Origin: Nocardioides sp. | GTDB lineage: Bacteria > Actinomycetota > Actinomycetes > Propionibacteriales > Nocardioidaceae | Length of the DNA stretch: 62,640 nt | NCBI RefSeq assembly: GCF_014360585.1 | Contig: NZ_JACIXG010000023.1 | Span: 1-62,640 of the forward strand | Direction of reading: 5' to 3' | Shown here: positions 59,958 to 62,640 of the stretch, in pieces | How the letters are laid out: the number at the start of each line of letters is the position of its first letter | How positions within the stretch are numbered: the first letter of the stretch is position 1 | Position numbers and translations under genes: made by a program | Notes under the pieces: generated by a model | The model's input: only the letters and a program-made list of their open reading frames with translations | Told to the model about the DNA's origin: nothing | Database searches by the model: none

Positions 59958-60686
59958 ATGCAAGTGATGGAGATGGACACGGCGAGCGACGCGTCGACAG
60001 GGGTTCGCGAGGAGATCGCCGCAGGGTGGCGGGCCGTGCTGCCCGCCTGCGTCGCGGTGATCCCGCTGGGCCTCGCGCTCGGCGTGCTGGTGGTCCACTC
60101 CGGCCTCGCGTGGTGGTGGGCGCCGGTGCTCGGCGCGATCGTGTTCGCAGGCACCATGGAGTTCCTGCTGGTCGGTCTGCTGGCTGCCGCGGCGCCCTTG
60201 GCGCAGATCGCCGTCAGCACCCTGCTGGTGAACTTCCGCCACGTCTTCTATGCGATCTCGTTCCCGTTGCACCGGGTGCACGGCGCCGGGTGGAAGGCGT
60301 ACAGCACCTTTGCGCTCACCGACGAGGCCTATGCGCTCACGGTGAAACCAGAGTCGGCGGAGTGGTCGCGGGCGCGGATCGTCAGCATCCAGGCGTTCTT
60401 CCACCTCGCCTGGGTGGTCTGTGTGGCCGTCGGTGCTGGGGTCGGCTCCCTGATCCCACCGGAGGTCGTCGGCCTCGAGTTCGCCGTCACCGCGCTCTTC
60501 GTCGTGCTCGGGCTCGAGGCGTACAAGGTCCGCAGGTCGCTGCCGATCCCGGCTCTCGCGGTCGGCTGCGCGATCCTCGCCGCGCTGGTCTCGGGAGAGA
60601 ACATGCTGCTGATCGCGATGGGCATGTTCGCCGCGGCGCTCGTCGGCTCGTACGTCTTCGCCGCCTGGAGGAGCCGCAGTGTCTGA
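59958..60686 (+). CDS. azlC: AzlC-type branched-chain amino acid exporter large subunit
   Basis: The 242-residue polytopic protein has the AzlC pattern: AAGWRAVLPACVAVIPLGLA near residue 21, FAGTMEFLLVGLLAAAAPLA near 64, VNFRHVFYAISFPLHR near 91, and TDEAYAL near 120. It overlaps azlD by 8 nt; the pair exports branched-chain amino acids or analogues. Confidence 0.9.
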   Translation: MQVMEMDTASDASTGVREEIAAGWRAVLPACVAVIPLGLALGVLVVHSGLAWWWAPVLGAIVFAGTMEFLLVGLLAAAAPLAQIAVSTLLVNFRHVFYAISFPLHRVHGAGWKAYSTFALTDEAYALTVKPESAEWSRARIVSIQAFFHLAWVVCVAVGAGVGSLIPPEVVGLEFAVTALFVVLGLEAYKVRRSLPIPALAVGCAILAALVSGENMLLIAMGMFAAALVGSYVFAAWRSRSV

Positions 60687-61008
60687 TCCCTGGTACGTCC
60701 TGTCCGGCATCGCCGTCTCCGCGGCCATGACCTGGGCGCTGCGGGCCGCCCCGTTCGCGATGCTGGCGCCGATTCGGCACAGTGCGCTGATGGCCCACAT
60801 CGGCGAGCGGATGCCCGTCGGGATGATGGTCATCCTCGCCGTCTACACCCTCCGCGACACCGACCCTGTCGTGGCGGCATCGGCCGGTCCGGCCGTGTTG
60901 GCTCTCGCGATCACCATCGGCCTGCACCTGTGGCGCGGCAGCATGACGCTGAGCATCTTCGCCGGCACGGCCGCGTACGTCCTGGTCACCTCGGTCATCG
61001 CTGCTTGA
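60679..61008 (+). CDS. azlD: AzlD-type small subunit
   Basis: The 109-residue membrane protein has four helices. SAAMTWALRAAPFAMLAP near residue 14 and HIGERMPVGMMVILAVYTLR near 40 are typical of AzlD, the partner of AzlC. Its start overlaps azlC. Confidence 0.9.
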   Translation: MSDPWYVLSGIAVSAAMTWALRAAPFAMLAPIRHSALMAHIGERMPVGMMVILAVYTLRDTDPVVAASAGPAVLALAITIGLHLWRGSMTLSIFAGTAAYVLVTSVIAA

Positions 61009-61014
61009 GCGGGC

Positions 61015-61020
61015 TAGGTT
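61015..61020 (+). promoter_or_regulatory. Leaderless -10 box for the iron permease-like gene
   Basis: TAGGTT lies 6 nt before the ATG at 61027. Confidence 0.45.
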
Positions 61021-61026
61021 GACCGC

Positions 61027-61425
61027 ATGACCACAGAGAACAGCGCCAGGAAGTCACGCCAGCGAGGCGACGGGCGGAACGCTTTCGAGCGTTTCGTCGA
61101 GGTCGTCACCTCTGTGGTCAGCCATGCTCCCTTCTTCTATGTGATCGTGGGCGCTCTGCTGCTGTGGGCGGTGAGCTTTCCCCTCTGGTCCTCGAGCACC
61201 AAGTGGGAGCTGGCCGTGCACACCGGGTCCTCGGTCCTGTCGTTGCTGCTGCTGGTGCTGCTCCAGAACGCCGGGCGGCGCTCGGAGCAGGCGGCCCACG
61301 AGAAGCTCAACGTCATCGCCGCGGCCCTCTCCGACCTCATGGATTCCCGGGCTCGTGATGACGAGGACCTCGCCGAATCGGTGCGTACGTTGCGTCAGGC
61401 TGTGGGGCTGGAAGAGCGACACTGA
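61027..61425 (+). CDS. Low-affinity iron permease family protein
   Basis: The 132-residue protein has two helices (FFYVIVGALLLWAVSFPLW near residues 36-54, and HTGSSVLSLLLLVLLQNAGR near 65-84). An amphipathic helical end follows (AAHEKLNVIAAALSDLMD). NAFERFVEVVTSVVSHAPFF is the family start. Fungal Fet4-like proteins define the family; the bacterial role is uncertain. Confidence 0.72.
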   Translation: MTTENSARKSRQRGDGRNAFERFVEVVTSVVSHAPFFYVIVGALLLWAVSFPLWSSSTKWELAVHTGSSVLSLLLLVLLQNAGRRSEQAAHEKLNVIAAALSDLMDSRARDDEDLAESVRTLRQAVGLEERH

Positions 61426-61511
61426 GTCGTGGCGACCGCCTCGTCGTGAGCCGGATCATCGCCACGGCGGGCTTACGGTGGTTACGCCATCCGCTGAGAA
61501 GGAGCGAACAC

Positions 61512-61841
61512 ATGACAGACCAGACGACCCCGGAGCCGGTCGCGGCCTTCATCGAGGCCGTCAACCGGCACGACGAGACCGCTTTCCTCGACGCCTTCAC
61601 CGAGGGTGGCGCCGTCGACGACTGGGGCCGGGTCTTCACCGGACGGGAGCAGATCAAGGGGTGGAGCGACAACGAGTTCATCGGCGCGAACGGCACCCTC
61701 GCCGTCGAGGAGGTCCAGACCGCGGGCGCCGCGGTCACCGTCGTCGGTGACTGGCGCTCGACCCATGCCAACGGACGCTCGAAGTTCGTCTTCGACGTCG
61801 ACGGCGACCGGATCTCCAGAATGACCATCCGCGAGGGCTGA
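61512..61841 (+). CDS. SnoaL-like / NTF2-fold protein
   Basis: The 109-residue protein has the NTF2 fold: VAAFIEAVNRHDETAFLDAF near residue 11, DDWGRVFTGREQIKGWSDNE near 36, and SKFVFDVDGDRISRMTIREG at the end. Substrate unknown. GAAGGAG lies 9 nt before the ATG at 61512. The DUF1349 gene starts 3 nt after its stop, so the two are probably co-translated. Confidence 0.82.
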   Translation: MTDQTTPEPVAAFIEAVNRHDETAFLDAFTEGGAVDDWGRVFTGREQIKGWSDNEFIGANGTLAVEEVQTAGAAVTVVGDWRSTHANGRSKFVFDVDGDRISRMTIREG

Positions 61842-61844
61842 CGT

Positions 61845-62429
61845 TTGGAGAGGACGTCGATCGGCTGGGGGAGTGGGCGCTGGACCCATCCGCCCGTCGC
61901 CGCTGTCGAGCGCGGTTCCGACCTCCTCGTCACCGCCGGCGAAGGGAGCGATGCGTGGCGTACGACCTCCTATGGGTTCGTCCACGACAGCGAGCACGCC
62001 CTGCTGGCTCCCTTCGACCAGGACACTGCTGTCGAGGTCGAGTTCACGGCTGCTTTCTCGCAGCAGTTCGACCAGGCCGGGATCTTCGTACGTGTCAGCG
62101 AGACGCACTGGGTCAAGGCAGGCGTCGAGTTTGCCGATGGTCGCCCGCAGGTCGGCGCCGTCGTCACCGACGGTAGATCGGACTGGTCACTGGCGCCGGT
62201 GCCGGACTGGCACGACCGCAGGGTTCTCATGCGAGTCAGCCGGTCCGGTGACGCGCTCACCATCCGGGCCGCGGTCGACGGCGGCGATCTCCAGCTTGTT
62301 CGCCTGGTCCCGTTTGCGCCGGATCTCGTCGCGTCGGCTGGGCCGTTCACCTGTGCTCCCACGCGGGCGGGGCTCACGGTCGCTTTTCATGGTTGGCGTA
62401 CTGCTTCGGCTGACGCTGCGCTGCACTGA
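61845..62429 (+). CDS. DUF1349 family protein
   Basis: The 194-residue beta-sandwich protein matches the DUF1349 / concanavalin-like regulation-of-enolase family: DLLVTAGEGSDAWRTTSYGF, VEVEFTAAFSQQFDQAGIFV near 64, THWVKAGVEFADGRPQVGAV near 87, and LVPFAPDLVASAGPFTCAPT near 155. Fungal Ree1 defines the group; the bacterial function is unknown. The TTG at 61845 is the only reasonable start and lies next to the upstream stop. Confidence 0.8.
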   Translation: MERTSIGWGSGRWTHPPVAAVERGSDLLVTAGEGSDAWRTTSYGFVHDSEHALLAPFDQDTAVEVEFTAAFSQQFDQAGIFVRVSETHWVKAGVEFADGRPQVGAVVTDGRSDWSLAPVPDWHDRRVLMRVSRSGDALTIRAAVDGGDLQLVRLVPFAPDLVASAGPFTCAPTRAGLTVAFHGWRTASADAALH

Positions 62430-62517
62430 TCGGCTCGCTGGCCGCCTGCGTATGGGGCGGCTGGATGTGTGTCCGTTGGTCTCGTGTCTGGTTCCAGCAC
62501 GGGTGGGGCCAATACGG

Positions 62518-62640
62518 TGAAGCGCCCCAGGTTTGATGCCGCATCTTTCTGAGTTGGAAGGATGCAGTTCATGCCGAAGAAGATCGATCCCGAGCTGAGG
62601 GCTCGGGCGGTGCGCTTGGTGATGGAGCACCGTGGGGAGT
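62518..62640 (+). mobile_element. Left end of an IS3-like insertion sequence, cut by the window
   Basis: TGAAGCGCCCCAGGTTTGATG at 62518-62538 looks like an IS3-type terminal inverted repeat beginning TG. GGAAGGA (62557) precedes an OrfA start at 62571. The rest lies beyond the window, so target duplication cannot be checked. Confidence 0.6.
62571..62640 (+). CDS. IS3-like transposase OrfA, partial
   Basis: The 23 visible residues read MPKKIDPELRARAVRLVMEH and on, the usual start of an IS3/IS911-type OrfA helix-turn-helix protein. The frame is open to the window edge. Confidence 0.75.
   Translation, partial: MPKKIDPELRARAVRLVMEHRGE

Overview
The window is high-GC DNA with many GTG starts, dense ATGA/GTGA start-stop overlaps, Tat and lipoprotein signals, and actinobacterial families (DUF4245, DUF6542, DUF1707/LiaF-like pairs, a PknB-type kinase, an MmyB-type regulator). 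This points to an actinomycete chromosome, most likely Nocardioidaceae (Nocardioides-like). That placement comes from gene content and style only. The glpX / DUF4245 / xseB / xseA / ispH / DUF6542 / ychF set resembles a conserved actinobacterial neighbourhood, here spread out by accessory genes. I saw no rRNA, tRNA or CRISPR array. The only clear transposon piece is the left end of an IS3-like element at the right edge.

Layout. 59-5666: class II fumarase, a spermidine-synthase-like protein, an SDR, and a membrane cluster (DUF6328, NfeD, two SPFH proteins). 5760-10498: a DUF559-type protein, a duplicated small acidic gene around a GNAT acetyltransferase, a TFIIB-type zinc finger protein, and an ABC-2 exporter with an XRE regulator. 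10557-14223: class I fumarase, a decayed Gfo/Idh gene and a Tat-exported GH109-like protein. 14492-20578: a TPP riboswitch and the tightly coupled operon thiE-thiO-thiS-thiG-thiE2-thiD-thiC. 20597-28765: imine-reductase-like enzyme, LiaF-like pair, sulfatase, UgpC/MsiK-type ATPase, CtaG-like protein, TetR and hydrolase. 28909-39646: glpX, a molybdate operon (regulator-modA-modB-modC), DUF4245, xseBA, ispH, a YrdC-type protein, DUF6542, rmuC, TfoX-like and exonuclease III. 39692-49703: an NMT1/THI5-type ABC importer, GH3 and GH1 enzymes, an Asp-box repeat protein and two PH-domain membrane proteins. 49872-62640: ychF, hypotheticals, an AlkD-like protein, a Ser/Thr kinase with a hemopexin-like propeller, an N5-(carboxyethyl)ornithine-synthase-like enzyme, an MmyB-type regulator with a formylglycine-generating enzyme, lrp-azlCD, and the IS edge.

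The strongest unusual signal is a set of palindromic repeats. One family lies between genes and also inside thiO and thiD, in the same reading frame and just before the same Val-Thr-Val-Ile strand. thiE2 carries a different 72-nt insert, and thiD has a second, 44-nt palindrome. All four are read through without a stop. Other repeats include a palindrome family at 1-36 and 44519-44576, a shared 83-nt promoter/leader in front of two unrelated genes, and a near-perfect 57-nt palindrome. About 17 genes have a -10 hexamer placed 6-8 nt before the start codon, which implies widespread leaderless transcription.

Functional links. The sulfatase at 23198 carries a Cys-type sulfatase signature that needs formylglycine, and the enzyme at 58445 has the catalytic cysteine pair to make it. 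The GH3, GH1, GH109-like, sulfatase and UgpC/MsiK-type genes suggest scavenging of glycans or amino sugars. The mod operon supplies molybdate, and the thi operon makes the pyrimidine and thiazole halves of thiamine under TPP control.
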